In this document: positions 33,437 to 43,004 of the stretch, piece after piece
Position numbering within the stretch: position 1 is the stretch's first letter
Layout: every line of letters starts with the position of its first letter
Assembly (NCBI RefSeq): GCF_003789055.1
Contig: NZ_ML119082.1
Location: 124,001-188,000 of the forward strand
Reading direction: 5' to 3'
Length of the DNA stretch: 64,000 nt
Source of the DNA: Histidinibacterium lentulum
GTDB lineage: Bacteria; Pseudomonadota; Alphaproteobacteria; Rhodobacterales; Rhodobacteraceae
Notes under the pieces: model-generated
Database searches by the model: none
What the model saw: the letters and a program-made list of their open reading frames with translations, nothing else
What the model was told of the DNA's origin: nothing
Position numbers and translations under genes: made by a program

Positions 33437-33474
33437 CGGCCCGCGCTCACCGGCCGCCCACCACGACGTGATGA

Positions 33475-33507
33475 GCGCGGCCGCCGCACCTGTTGCGGCG
33501 GCCGCGC
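33475..33507. other. Perfect 14-bp hairpin ahead of dacB
   Basis: The arm 33475-33488 pairs perfectly with 33494-33507 around the five-base loop CCTGT. It lies 38 bases after the ask_ect stop and 22 bases before the dacB start. There is no T tract, so it may be a weak terminator of the ect operon, a transcript-end stabiliser, or a leader structure of dacB. Confidence 0.5.
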
Positions 33508-33529
33508 CGGCGCGTATAGGGTCCCCGCC

Positions 33530-35041
33530 ATGCGGACGATCTTCACGCGACGGGCGGCACTGGCCCTCCTTGCCGGCTCGGCCGGAACGGCCGCTCTCGC
33601 CGAGGCGCCGCTGACCTCTCTGCGGCCGCGCCCGCGTCCCGGTCCCGCCTCCGCCGAGGAGATCGCCCGCCTCGCTCCCCGCGCCCGGCCGAGCCTTGCC
33701 GACATCATCTCCTCGGCCAATCTCGGCGGCTCCGTCAGCGTCGCCGTGGCCGACGTGGAAACCGGCGAGATCATCGAGGAACAGGACGCCGCCACCGCGC
33801 TCCCCCCCGCCTCCGTCACCAAGGCCCTGACCGCGCTCTACGCGCTCGAGACGGTGGGCCCGCGCCACCGCTTCGCCACGCGGCTCCTCGCCACCGGTCC
33901 GGTCGCGGACGGCAGGCTCGACGGGGACCTGATCCTCGCGGGCGGCGGCGATCCCCTGCTGCAGACCGACGAACTGGCCGCGCTTGCCGTGGACCTGCGC
34001 GCGGCGGGCGTGACCGAGATCACCGGCCGGTTCCTCGTCTGGGGCGGCGCCCTGCCCTACGAGGACGAGATCGACGACAGCCAGCTCGACCACCTCGGCT
34101 ACAACCCCGCGGTCTCGGGCCTCAACCTCAACTTCAACCGCGTCCATTTCGAATGGGCGCGGACCGGATCGGACTACCGCGTCACCCTCGACGCCCGCAG
34201 CGCCGCGCACAGCCCGGTGGTGAGCGTGGCGCGGATGCGCGTCGAGAACCGCTCCGTGCCGATCTACACCTATGCCGCCGACGGCGAGATCGACGACTGG
34301 ACCGTGGCCCGGGCCGCCCTCGGCGACGGCGGCGCGCGCTGGCTGCCCGTCCGCCGCCCGGCGCTCTACGCGGGCGACGTGTTCCGCACCCTGGCCCAGG
34401 CCCAGGGCGTGACGCTGCCCGCGGCCGGGCGCCTCGAGGAGACGCCCGGCGGCATCGAGCTCGCCCGCCACGACAGCCCGGAGATGGAGCCCATCATCCG
34501 CGACATGCTGCGCTATTCGACGAATCTCACCGCCGAGGTCGTGGGGCTTACCGCCACGGGCGCGCTCTCCGGACGGCCCGACGACATTCCCTCCTCGGCC
34601 CGCGCCATGAACGACTGGCTCGCCCGCACCCACGGCGTCTCGACCGCCGTCGTGGACCATTCCGGCCTCGGCGACGCCTCGCGCGTCGCCGCCCGCGACA
34701 TGGTCGCCCTCCTGTCCGCGCCCGGGGTGATGGGCCGCCTGTCGCCGGTCCTGAAGGAGCATGACCTGCGCGACGCCGAGGGCGCGCCGATGACCACCTA
34801 TCCGGCCAGCGTGCGCGCCAAGACCGGGACCCTGAACTTCGTGAGCGCCCTCGCCGGTTACATCCGCACCGCCCAGGACCGCGACGTGGCCTTTGCCATC
34901 TTCTGCGGCAATCTCGAGCGCCGCGAGGTCGCGAAGGCCACCGGAGAGGAGATCCCCGACGGCGCGCGCCCCTATGCCGCCCGGGCGCGCAACCTCCAGC
35001 AGGTCCTCCTGCGCCGCTGGGGCCTCGTCCACACCGGCTGA
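33530..35041 (+). CDS. dacB: D-alanyl-D-alanine carboxypeptidase/endopeptidase (S13, PBP4 type)
   Basis: The 503-residue penicillin-binding protein trims or cleaves cross-links in peptidoglycan in the periplasm. The N terminus TRRAALALLAGSAGTAALAEA is a signal peptide with a twin-arginine look. Active-site motifs are S95-V-T-K98 (LPPASVTKAL), the SxN triad in RYSTNLTAEV and KTG in RAKTGTLNFVSALAG. Its length fits the PBP4 class with the extra inserted domain between SxxK and SxN. It is a single plus-strand gene with a long hairpin just upstream. Confidence 0.92.
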   Translation: MRTIFTRRAALALLAGSAGTAALAEAPLTSLRPRPRPGPASAEEIARLAPRARPSLADIISSANLGGSVSVAVADVETGEIIEEQDAATALPPASVTKALTALYALETVGPRHRFATRLLATGPVADGRLDGDLILAGGGDPLLQTDELAALAVDLRAAGVTEITGRFLVWGGALPYEDEIDDSQLDHLGYNPAVSGLNLNFNRVHFEWARTGSDYRVTLDARSAAHSPVVSVARMRVENRSVPIYTYAADGEIDDWTVARAALGDGGARWLPVRRPALYAGDVFRTLAQAQGVTLPAAGRLEETPGGIELARHDSPEMEPIIRDMLRYSTNLTAEVVGLTATGALSGRPDDIPSSARAMNDWLARTHGVSTAVVDHSGLGDASRVAARDMVALLSAPGVMGRLSPVLKEHDLRDAEGAPMTTYPASVRAKTGTLNFVSALAGYIRTAQDRDVAFAIFCGNLERREVAKATGEEIPDGARPYAARARNLQQVLLRRWGLVHTG

Positions 35042-35147
35042 CCCGCCCCTCCCCTTGGGCCGTCCGATCCCTCCCCCGGCCGTCCCGCCCCGCGCCGCTC
35101 TCCGTGCCACGCCCCTCGTTCTTCTGGCCGGAAATATCCCGGGGGAG

Positions 35148-35248
35148 TCCGGCGCAGCCGGACGGGGGGCAGCGCCCCCGTCGCGCCGAAGGCGCGCCTC
35201 TTTGACCGCGCCGCAGGCGCGCGGATCGCCACGGGCGCAGCCCGTGGC
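35148..35248. repeat. Array of five perfect triloop hairpins
   Basis: Five palindromes follow one another, each a perfect stem with a three-base loop: 35148-35162 (stem TCCGGC, loop GCA), 35165-35179 (GGGGGC, AGC), 35182-35196 (CGCGCC, GAA), 35207-35221 (CGCGCC, GCA) and 35228-35248 (9-bp stem, GCA). Four loops are C-GNA-G, the class known to form exceptionally stable DNA mini-hairpins. TGGCCGGAAATA precedes the array at 35125 and recurs at 54589. The array lies between convergent genes dacB and the TerB gene. Confidence 0.8.
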
Positions 35249-35258
35249 GAAATCCCTC

Positions 35259-35678
35259 TCAGAGCGTCATGTGGCGCGCCCGCGCGCCCCGCTCGATGGC
35301 TGCCGCATGGAGCCGGTCGATATCGAGCTCGTAGCGGATCTCCTCGAGGATGCGGCTCTCAGGCTGCGCCACCACCCCGTCAGCGGCGGCCACGTCGCAG
35401 GCCAGCGCATAGGCGGTCTCGTTCAGCCGGTCGGGCAGCGCGCTGCGCACCAGACCGAAGAGCGCGTCGAGACCGTCCTCCTGATCCAGCAGGTCGAAGA
35501 CCGTCCGCGACACCCTCTGCATGTTGTCGGTGTCGTAATCGGCAAAGACCGGGAGGTTGTTGATGATGTTGGTGATCTGCACCAGCTCCGCGGTCCGGAT
35601 CGTCTCGTCGGCGCAGGAGACCGTGACCATCAGCGCCACCAGCGCGTCCTGGGGCGAGAGGGTAAGGCTGTCGGTCAT
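35259..35678 (-). CDS. TerB-family protein
   Basis: This 139-residue alpha-helical cytoplasmic protein is related to the tellurite-resistance TerB domain. It has paired segments of the form [21 protein letters not shown] (about 12-32) and [21 protein letters not shown], whose acidic residues are likely metal-binding in TerB. No signal peptide is seen. Its role is unknown in most bacteria; tellurite resistance should not be assumed. It is transcribed toward the hairpin array and divergent from lysK, 101 bases away. Confidence 0.8.
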   Translation of the reverse strand: MTDSLTLSPQDALVALMVTVSCADETIRTAELVQITNIINNLPVFADYDTDNMQRVSRTVFDLLDQEDGLDALFGLVRSALPDRLNETAYALACDVAAADGVVAQPESRILEEIRYELDIDRLHAAAIERGARARHMTL

Positions 35679-35779
35679 CGCGGCGGCTCCTGTGCGGGGT
35701 CGGGGCCAACTTATTGACGCCCCCCGCCCCCCGCAATAGGACGCGGGGCCGGACCCCGACCGCCCTCGAAGGACAGAGC

Positions 35780-37363
35780 ATGACCGACCTCACCGACGCC
35801 GCCATGGGCTCCAGGGCCTGGCCCTTCGAGGAGGCAAGGCGCCTGCTCGCGCGCTACGAGGCCGATCCCGCGAAGAAGGGCCATGTCCTATTCGAGACCG
35901 GCTACGGCCCCTCGGGCCTCCCGCATATCGGCACCTTCGGCGAGGTCCTGCGCACCACCATGATCCGCCGCGCCTTCGAGGTGATCTCGGACGTGCCCAC
36001 CCGGCTCATCTGCTTTTCCGACGACATGGACGGGATGCGCAAGGTCCCCGACAACGTGCCCGACCGCGACGCCCTGCGCGGTCACCTGCAGAAGCCGCTC
36101 ACCAGTGTGCCCGACCCCTTCGGCACGCACGAGAGCTTCGGCCACCACAACAACGCCATGCTGCGGCGCTTCCTCGATACCTTCGGCTTCGACTACGAGT
36201 TCATCTCCGCCACCGAGTTCTACCGCTCCGGCCAGTTCGACGACGTGCTCCGCCGCGCCGTCGAGCGTTACGACGACCTGATGGCGGTGATGCTCAAGTC
36301 CCTCCGCGAGGAGCGCCAGCAGACCTATTCCATCTTCCTGCCCGTCCATCCCGAAACCGGCCGCGTGCTCTACGTCCCGATGAAGGAGGTGAACGCGGCC
36401 GACCACACGATCACCTTCGACGACGAGGACGGCCGCGAATGGACACTGCCCGTGACGGGCGGCAACGTGAAGCTCCAGTGGAAGCCGGATTTCGGAGCCC
36501 GCTGGGCGGCACTCGGCGTCGATTTCGAGATGTACGGCAAGGACCATTCCACCAACACGCCGATCTACGACCGCATCTGCGAGATCCTGGGCGGACGCGC
36601 GCCCGAGCATTTCACCTACGAGCTCTTCCTCGACGACCAGGGTCAGAAGATCTCCAAGTCCAAGGGCAACGGCCTCTCGATCGACGAGTGGCTGACCTAT
36701 GCCGCGACGGAGTCCTTGAGCTACTACATGTTCCTCAAGCCCAAGACGGCGAAGCGGCTGCATTTCGACGTGATCCCCAAGGCCGTGGACGAATACCACC
36801 AGCAGCTCCGCGCCTATCCGGACCAGGACGCGGCGGGCCGGCTCGCCAACCCGGTGTTCCACATCCACGGGCATGACGTGCCCGCCTCCACCATGGTGGT
36901 CAGCTTCTCGATGCTCCTGAACCTCGCCTCCGTCGCCGGCGCCGAGGACAAGGAAACGCTCTGGGGCTTCATCCGCCGCTACGCGCCCGAGGCGACGCCC
37001 GAGGCGAACCCTGATCTCGACGCCGCGGCGGGCTTCGCCGTGCGCTATTACAACGACTTCGTGAAGCCCGGCAAAACCTTCCGCGCCCCCACGGAGACCG
37101 AGCGCGCCGCGCTCGGGGACCTGCGCGCCCGGCTCGCCGCCTGGGACGGCCCGCTCGATGCGGAGGCGCTTCAGTCGGAAGTCTTCGCCGTCGGCAAGGC
37201 GCACGGGTTCGAGCCCCTGCGCGACTGGTTCTCCGCCCTTTACGAGGTGCTTCTGGGTGCCACTCAGGGTCCCCGCTTTGGCGGCTTCGTGGCGCTCTAC
37301 GGCGTGGCCGAGACCGTGGCGCTTATCGACCGCGCCCTGGCCGGCGAGCTCGCTCAGGCCTGA
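35780..37363 (+). CDS. lysK: Lysyl-tRNA synthetase, class I
   Basis: This 527-residue class I enzyme charges tRNA-Lys. It has the HIGH-type motif [15 protein letters not shown] (about 42-56) and the KMSKS-type [11 protein letters not shown]. Class I LysRS, rather than the class II form of most bacteria, is standard in alphaproteobacteria, which supports the assignment of the host. ATG 35780 has GAAGGACAGAGC before it; the frame is open further upstream but without coding character. Its 3' end overlaps the convergent CHAD gene by ten bases. Confidence 0.96.
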   Translation: MTDLTDAAMGSRAWPFEEARRLLARYEADPAKKGHVLFETGYGPSGLPHIGTFGEVLRTTMIRRAFEVISDVPTRLICFSDDMDGMRKVPDNVPDRDALRGHLQKPLTSVPDPFGTHESFGHHNNAMLRRFLDTFGFDYEFISATEFYRSGQFDDVLRRAVERYDDLMAVMLKSLREERQQTYSIFLPVHPETGRVLYVPMKEVNAADHTITFDDEDGREWTLPVTGGNVKLQWKPDFGARWAALGVDFEMYGKDHSTNTPIYDRICEILGGRAPEHFTYELFLDDQGQKISKSKGNGLSIDEWLTYAATESLSYYMFLKPKTAKRLHFDVIPKAVDEYHQQLRAYPDQDAAGRLANPVFHIHGHDVPASTMVVSFSMLLNLASVAGAEDKETLWGFIRRYAPEATPEANPDLDAAAGFAVRYYNDFVKPGKTFRAPTETERAALGDLRARLAAWDGPLDAEALQSEVFAVGKAHGFEPLRDWFSALYEVLLGATQGPRFGGFVALYGVAETVALIDRALAGELAQA

Positions 37364-38250
37364 TCGCGCAGGGCGTACCAGCGGCCCCAGCGGCGGGCGA
37401 GCGCCTTCGGCCTGTCCGCGAGCAGCCGCCCCCCCGCAACCTGCGCCAGCCCGTCGAGCCGCGCCCGCTCCGCCGCGATCACCTCGCGCAGCGCCAGCAG
37501 CGTGTCTCCGTGGATATCTGCCGCGGCCACCCGCGGCTCCAGCACGTCGAGGTCATGCCGGTCGCCCAGGATGTCCGACAGCCTGCTGGCCTCCGCGGCA
37601 TGGCCCGACATGCCCCGGGGCCAGACCGGCGCGAGCAGTCGCGCATGATAGCCATGATATTTCGACCGCTTGCGCCAGTCGTGGAGCGTGTCCGTCTGCG
37701 GATCCTCCCGCGCCGACTCCATCGACTTGCGCGCGCGGGCATAGGTCTGCGTCAGCCCGCCTTCGAAAGCGTCCCAGCCCGCGGCTTCCAGGGTCCAGTC
37801 CGGGGCCTCCTCGCGCAGCGCCGTCAGCCCCGACGCCACCACGGCAAGCCTGTCGCCCAGGTCGCGGGCCTCTTCCGCCCGGTCCCTCTCCGCCTCGAGC
37901 CCCCGCACAAGCGGCGCGATCCGCCGCCCGTCGATCCCCGCCGCGGTCTGCCGGTCGAGAAGCCTGTCCAGTGCCTCGAGCACGGCGGCCCTGTCGCGAA
38001 CGTCAGAGAGCACCCGCGCCGTGTCGCGCAGCGTCGCGTTGATCCGGCCGTAGTCCCCGAAGGCGCCCCGCACGAGCCGCACGAGCCCGCGCAGCTTCTT
38101 CATCCGCTTGCGCACCGAGTGGACGCCCGCCCGGGTCTCGCCCCTCCGAGCCGCCTCCAGATCGGCCAGTCCCTTGTCGAGTTGCTCCGCCGCCACACGC
38201 CGCAGAAACGGTCCGGCCTCCGTGTCGCTGGATTCGAGAGCATATCCCAT
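37354..38250 (-). CDS. CHAD domain-containing protein
   Basis: The 298-residue protein is a helical CHAD domain (conserved histidine alpha-helical domain), which binds polyphosphate in characterised members. Conserved His/Lys/Arg clusters are at 44-58 ([15 protein letters not shown]) and in [18 protein letters not shown]. There is no CYTH/triphosphatase domain at the N terminus, so it is a stand-alone CHAD. No signal is seen, and a cytoplasmic location is likely. A polyphosphate-granule role is inferred from the family. Confidence 0.88.
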   Translation of the reverse strand: MGYALESSDTEAGPFLRRVAAEQLDKGLADLEAARRGETRAGVHSVRKRMKKLRGLVRLVRGAFGDYGRINATLRDTARVLSDVRDRAAVLEALDRLLDRQTAAGIDGRRIAPLVRGLEAERDRAEEARDLGDRLAVVASGLTALREEAPDWTLEAAGWDAFEGGLTQTYARARKSMESAREDPQTDTLHDWRKRSKYHGYHARLLAPVWPRGMSGHAAEASRLSDILGDRHDLDVLEPRVAAADIHGDTLLALREVIAAERARLDGLAQVAGGRLLADRPKALARRWGRWYALRDQA

Positions 38251-38355
38251 ATCACGGCAATATCAGCGCGACGCCCGCGGTTCCATGGGGTCCTCGGGAT
38301 GACAGACCGGCGCGACAGGCTAGATGAGTGCAATCAAACCAGATCGGAGGGCATC

Positions 38356-38766
38356 TTGTTCCGCATCCTCGCACTCCTTCTTCTGCTGACCGTCCCCGCG
38401 GACCGGGCCATGGCCCAGGACGCGCCCGCCGATGCCATCGCGGCGGTGATCTCGGACCAGCTGGCCAATTTCAACGAGCGCGACGCCAACGCCGCCTTCG
38501 AGCACGCCTCCCCCACCATTCAGGGCATCTTCGGCAACGCCGCCAATTTCGGCATGATGGTCCAGCGCGGATATCCGATGGTCTGGACCAACGGGTCCAC
38601 CCGGTTTCTCGACCTCGAGATGCGCCGCGGCGCCTGGTTCCAGACGGTCCAGATCGAGGATGCTCAGGGCGTGTTCCACCTGCTCGAATACAAGATGATC
38701 GAGACGCCGGACGGCTGGCGGATCGACGGCGTCCGCATCCTGCCCAATCCCGACCTCGGCGTCTGA
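38356..38766 (+). CDS. DUF4864 domain-containing exported protein
   Basis: This 136-residue protein has an N-terminal hydrophobic signal (FRILALLLLLTVPADRAMAQ) and a DUF4864 domain (AFEHASPTIQGIFG, MVQRGYPMVW, GWRIDGVRILP). I chose the TTG at 38356 because CGGAGGGCATC precedes it; an ATG at 38299 in frame would add a 19-residue polar leader before the signal. It is a periplasmic protein of unknown function, probably of the SnoaL/NTF2-like fold. It is divergent from the CHAD gene. Confidence 0.78.
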   Translation: MFRILALLLLLTVPADRAMAQDAPADAIAAVISDQLANFNERDANAAFEHASPTIQGIFGNAANFGMMVQRGYPMVWTNGSTRFLDLEMRRGAWFQTVQIEDAQGVFHLLEYKMIETPDGWRIDGVRILPNPDLGV

Positions 38767-38912
38767 TCTCCCCCCGGCCGGCCGCCCGCCGCGCCGGCAA
38801 CCCCCTCCGCGCGCCGGCCTCAAGGGCCGTTAAGCGTCGGCCGATACCCCTTCGCGCCATTGCGGTCAGAGCCCCGGCGCCGCCCACGGCCAGGGGGCGG
38901 AGAGGGGATAGC

Positions 38913-41198
38913 ATGAACAAGGCGATAACCGATGGGGTGGTGTTCGATCCGCCGCCCTTTGCCTCGGGTCTCGACATCTGGTCGTCCGGCGACGGCACGC
39001 CCGGCTCGCCCACCTACGCGGGCTCGGGCCCCGGGGTGTTCGTTCCCGCGGACCAGGATTTCGCGGGCTGTCTCGAAATCGTGACCGCCGCGAGCCCCCA
39101 GCGGGTGCGCCACATGGGCCAGACGCCGATCTTCCCGGGCTGCTACCTGCGCGTGACCGCCCGGGTAAAGGCCGTGGCGGGTCCCTTCCCCGCCGTGCGC
39201 ATCGCGGGATATCCCGCGCGCCCCAACGGCAGCCGCCTGCCGAACGTGACCGAAACCGGCCCCTCGACCCAGCTCGACACCTACGGCGAGGTCGTGGAGA
39301 TCAGCGCCATCGTCGGCACCGGCAACCGCGGCGGCGTCGACATGGTCTGGCCCTTCGCCTCCTACGGGCATTTCGGCCTCGACGTGACCGGACCGAATTC
39401 GGCCGTGGTGCGCATCGACGACATTCGCATCGAGGACGTGACCTCCATCTTCCTGCGCGACATCCTCGCCTTCGTCGACGTGCGCGACTACGGCGCGCGC
39501 GGCGACGGCATCACCGACGACAGCGCCGCCTTCGAGGCCGCCGACGCCGCCGCGGGCGGGCGGACGGTGAACGTGCCCGCGGGGACCTATTTCCTCGGCG
39601 ATCACGTCACCATGGACAACCGCGTGACCTTCGAGGGCACGGTGGTCCAGCCCGAGGCCTTCAGCTTCGTCATGCGTGAAAACTTCAACTTCCCGAGCTA
39701 TCTCGCCGCCTTCAAGGACGAGGAGATCGCATTCCGGAAAGCCTTCCAGGCGCTGCTGGCCCCCTCGGATCACGAGAGCCTCGACCTCGGCGGCCGCCGT
39801 ATCGCCGTCTTCGGCCCCATCGACATGGCCGCCGCCGCCGGCGTCACCAGCTTCGAGCAGCGCCGCGCGATCCGCAACGGCCAGCTCATCGCCGCCACGA
39901 CCGGCGACTGGAACGACACCGTGGTGACCGCTCAGGGCAGCTATTCCGCCTCGAACCCCAGGCAGCTCACCAATGTCACGAACGTGGGCGCCATCACGCG
40001 CGGGATGCTGGTGACGGGCGCCGGCGTCGGGCGCGAGGTCTACGTCGTCAGCCGCAACCTCGCCAACAGCAGCGTGACCCTGAGCCAGCCGCTCTACGAC
40101 GCCGAGGGCCGGCAGGGCTTCACCTTCCGCCGCTTCAGGTACCTGCTGGATTTCTCAGGCTTCGCGAAGCTCTCGCTCCTGCATTTCGACAATATCGAAT
40201 TCCAGCTCCAGGGCGTGGCCTCGGGCGTCATGCTGCCCCAGGACGGCGTGTCCAACCAGTTCCGCGAGTGCTTCTTCACCCGGCCCAAGGACCGGGCGAT
40301 CACCTCCTTCGGAACGGCCTGCCAGGGACTCCAGGTCGACGGCTGTCAGTTCCTGTCCAATGAAAGCCAGCTCACCGCGCAGAACCGCAAGTCCATCGTC
40401 CTCAACAGCAACAACAACGACCTGAAGATCCGCGGCAACCGCGTCGTGCATTTCCGGCATTTCGCCGTGCTGTCGGGCTCCGGCAACCTGATCGTCGGCA
40501 ATCACTACTTCCACGGCGACGGGACCGCCCAGGGCGTCCGGACCGGCGGGATCGTCTTCACGCAGCCCAACTGCCAGTCGGTCCTCACCGGCAACTACGT
40601 CGACAACGCCTTCACGGAATGGACCAACGAACACAGCGTCTCGCCCGCGCTGGGACAGCAATTCTCCTTCGGCGGCCTCACCCTCACGGGAAACACCTTC
40701 ATCGTGTCGAACCCCGCGCCGTGGTTCTCGTGGATCGTCATCAAGCCCTACGGGCCGGGCCATTTCGTGCATGGCTTCTCGGTGACCGGAAACGTCTTCC
40801 GGACGCTCAACGGCTCGATCGACAAGATCGAAAGGGTCGATACCACCTTCGCCGATCTCAACTATTCCCGGATGCGCAACATCCTCTTCCAGGGCAATGC
40901 CTTCGCGGGGGTCAACAGGGAGACGTTCAACCCCGCCTCGATCCGCTTCACCCGGGACAGCCCCGCAAAGAACTGGGATCTGAGCGTGGGCGACCTCCTG
41001 CCCTTCGAAGGTCGGCCGCGCTTCATCGAATCCGTGATCCCGGAGGGCCGCATCCTCAACGGCGCGGGCAACACGAACTTCGACTTCTTTTATACCAACG
41101 CGGATTCGAACCCGGCGCAGAAGGGGTTCCGCATCGTCTGGTCCGAACAGGTGACGGGCGCGGTGCGCGTCGTGGTGCGGACCGACAACCCCACCTGA
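38913..41198 (+). CDS. Right-handed beta-helix protein, pectate lyase superfamily (GH28-related)
   Basis: This 761-residue protein has a galactose-binding-like N-terminal domain (about 1-185), then the PF12708-type opening VDVRDYGARGDGITDDSAAF (about 189-208) and FPAGTYFLGDH-like coils. A long run of beta-helix repeats with N/G turns follows (NSNNNDLKIRGNRVVHF, GNLIVGNHYFHGDG, LTLTGNTF, FSVTGNVF). It should bind or cleave polysaccharide. No signal peptide is visible, so export would need another route. ATG 38913 has GGAGAGGGGATAGC upstream. Enzymatic specificity is unknown. Confidence 0.82.
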   Translation: MNKAITDGVVFDPPPFASGLDIWSSGDGTPGSPTYAGSGPGVFVPADQDFAGCLEIVTAASPQRVRHMGQTPIFPGCYLRVTARVKAVAGPFPAVRIAGYPARPNGSRLPNVTETGPSTQLDTYGEVVEISAIVGTGNRGGVDMVWPFASYGHFGLDVTGPNSAVVRIDDIRIEDVTSIFLRDILAFVDVRDYGARGDGITDDSAAFEAADAAAGGRTVNVPAGTYFLGDHVTMDNRVTFEGTVVQPEAFSFVMRENFNFPSYLAAFKDEEIAFRKAFQALLAPSDHESLDLGGRRIAVFGPIDMAAAAGVTSFEQRRAIRNGQLIAATTGDWNDTVVTAQGSYSASNPRQLTNVTNVGAITRGMLVTGAGVGREVYVVSRNLANSSVTLSQPLYDAEGRQGFTFRRFRYLLDFSGFAKLSLLHFDNIEFQLQGVASGVMLPQDGVSNQFRECFFTRPKDRAITSFGTACQGLQVDGCQFLSNESQLTAQNRKSIVLNSNNNDLKIRGNRVVHFRHFAVLSGSGNLIVGNHYFHGDGTAQGVRTGGIVFTQPNCQSVLTGNYVDNAFTEWTNEHSVSPALGQQFSFGGLTLTGNTFIVSNPAPWFSWIVIKPYGPGHFVHGFSVTGNVFRTLNGSIDKIERVDTTFADLNYSRMRNILFQGNAFAGVNRETFNPASIRFTRDSPAKNWDLSVGDLLPFEGRPRFIESVIPEGRILNGAGNTNFDFFYTNADSNPAQKGFRIVWSEQVTGAVRVVVRTDNPT

Positions 41199-41334
41199 CG
41201 GCCCCGGGCGGGAGGGGCGCGCCGCCTCTCCCGTCGCGCCCTCCCTCCCCGCGCGCGCAGAGCCCGGACGAAATCGCACAGGCGCGTCGCGGCCCCTTTC
41301 CTCGCCCCCCGCGCTGGTCTATCTGCCCCGCGTC

Positions 41335-42465
41335 ATGACAGAGCATTATGAAACCCCCGGCCCCGTCGAACAGGACTGGTCCGATGCGATCTCGCCGATC
41401 GAGGAGATCATCGAGGACGCCCGCAACGGCCGGATGTTCATCCTGGTCGACCACGAGGACCGGGAGAACGAGGGCGACCTCGTCATCCCCGCGCAGATGG
41501 CGACGCCCGACGCGATCAACTTCATGGCCAAGGAGGGCCGCGGGCTGATCTGTCTCGCGCTCCCGGGCGAGCGGATCGACGCGCTGGGCCTCAGCCTGAT
41601 GTCCTCGAACAACTCGAGCCGGCACGAAACCGCCTTCACCATCTCCATCGAAGCCCGCGACGGCGTGACCACCGGCATTTCCGCCGCGGACCGCGCCCGC
41701 ACCGTGGCCGTGGCCATCGACCCGACCCGCGGTGCCGCCGACATCGCCACGCCGGGCCATGTCTTCCCGCTCCGCGCCCGCGACGGCGGCGTGCTCGTCC
41801 GCGCCGGCCATACGGAGGCCGCGGTCGACATCTCCCGCCTCGCCGGCCTCAACCCCTCCGGCGTGATCTGCGAGGTGATGAACGACGACGGCTCCATGGC
41901 CCGCCTGCCGGACCTCGTGGCCTTCGCCCAGCGCCACAACATCCGGATCGGCACGATCTCCGACCTGATCGCCTACCGCCGCCGCAACGACAACCTCGTG
42001 CGCGTCCAGTCCGAGACCGAGATCGAGAGCGAGTTCGGCGGAACCTGGGCGATGCGGATCTATTCCGACACCACCCATGGCGACGAACATATCGTCCTCA
42101 CGAAGGGCGACATATCGGGCCCCGAGCCGGTGCTGGTGCGGATGCACTCACTCGACCCGATGCTCGACATCGTGGGCACCGGCCCCCGGGGCCGCGCGGC
42201 GGAATTCTCCGAGGCGATGAAGCTCGTGTCGGCCGAGGGCCGCGGCGCCGTGGTCCTGTTGCGCGACACCTCGATGAAGATGACGCTCGCGGGCGACGTC
42301 TCGCCACAGACCCTGCGCCAGTACGGCCTCGGCGCTCAGATCCTGTCGTCGCTCGGCCTGTCGAAGATCGTGCTCCTGACGAACTCCCCCCGGCCCAAGG
42401 TCGTGGGGCTCGAGGCCTACGGGCTCGAGATCGTCGGCACCCGCAAGATCTCGGACCTCGGCTGA
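41335..42465 (+). CDS. ribB: 3,4-dihydroxy-2-butanone-4-phosphate synthase with degenerate GTP cyclohydrolase II domain (RibBX)
   Basis: In this 376-residue protein residues 20-215 are an intact RibB domain (DHEDRENEGDL at 39-49, TPGHVFPLRA at 139-148). It makes dihydroxybutanone phosphate for riboflavin. The C-terminal half resembles RibA, but the zinc-cysteine segment reads HSLDPMLDIVGTGPRG (271-286) with no cysteines, and the EGRGIGL motif is replaced by DTSMKM (311-316). The domain is therefore not a GTP cyclohydrolase. This matches the RibBX type known from other proteobacteria. It heads a ribB-ribH-nusB unit. Confidence 0.93.
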   Translation: MTEHYETPGPVEQDWSDAISPIEEIIEDARNGRMFILVDHEDRENEGDLVIPAQMATPDAINFMAKEGRGLICLALPGERIDALGLSLMSSNNSSRHETAFTISIEARDGVTTGISAADRARTVAVAIDPTRGAADIATPGHVFPLRARDGGVLVRAGHTEAAVDISRLAGLNPSGVICEVMNDDGSMARLPDLVAFAQRHNIRIGTISDLIAYRRRNDNLVRVQSETEIESEFGGTWAMRIYSDTTHGDEHIVLTKGDISGPEPVLVRMHSLDPMLDIVGTGPRGRAAEFSEAMKLVSAEGRGAVVLLRDTSMKMTLAGDVSPQTLRQYGLGAQILSSLGLSKIVLLTNSPRPKVVGLEAYGLEIVGTRKISDLG

Positions 42466-43004
42466 TGGCCGGCCCGACCCATCACGAGCTGCCGCTGCCG
42501 TCCTTCGAGACCGCGCCGAAACTGCTGATCGTGGTCGCGCCCTATTACCGCGAGATCGCCGACCAGCTCATCGCCGGCGCCCGCGCCACGATCGAGGCGG
42601 CGGGGGGCACCCATGACCTCGTCGAGGTTCCCGGCGCGCTCGAGATCCCCACCGCCATCGGTATCGCGGGCCGCATGTCGAACTTCGACGGTTATGTCGC
42701 GCTCGGCTGCGTGATCCGGGGGGAGACCAGCCACTACGACACCGTCTGCAACGACAGCTCCCGCGGTCTGACGCTTCTCGGCCTCTCGGGCCACTGCATC
42801 GGCAACGGCATCCTGACCGTCGAAACCTACGAACAGGCCGCCGTCCGCGCCGAGGCCGCGGGCCAGAACAAGGGCGGCGGCGCCGCCGCGGCTGCGCTGC
42901 ACCTCATCGCGCTGGCCCGCAAATGGGGCGGTCCCAGAGAAAGCGTGGGCTTCGGCCGTCCCGTCCGCCTCGCCGGTGACACCGACACGGGGGGCACCGC
43001 GTGA
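42465..43004 (+). CDS. ribH: 6,7-dimethyl-8-ribityllumazine synthase
   Basis: The 179-residue protein condenses dihydroxybutanone phosphate with the ribityl-aminouracil to lumazine, the penultimate step to riboflavin. Family segments are LLIVVAPYYREIADQLIAGA, EVPGALEIPTAIGIA, YVALGCVIRGETSHYDTV and GNGILTVETYEQA. The ATG shares its A with the ribB stop (TGATG), and its stop overlaps the nusB GTG. Positional coupling with RibBX, which supplies one substrate, makes the pathway link clear. Confidence 0.95.
   Translation: MAGPTHHELPLPSFETAPKLLIVVAPYYREIADQLIAGARATIEAAGGTHDLVEVPGALEIPTAIGIAGRMSNFDGYVALGCVIRGETSHYDTVCNDSSRGLTLLGLSGHCIGNGILTVETYEQAAVRAEAAGQNKGGGAAAAALHLIALARKWGGPRESVGFGRPVRLAGDTDTGGTA

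Noticed and set aside
31925-35110. A minus-strand open frame of about 1060 codons across ask_ect and dacB
   Set aside because: It spans two unrelated conserved plus-strand genes and an intergenic hairpin, and has no recognisable motif; it is an antisense artefact of GC bias.
35148-35248. CRISPR array
   Set aside because: The units differ in sequence and length, have no constant spacer size and are simple hairpins; no cas genes are present.
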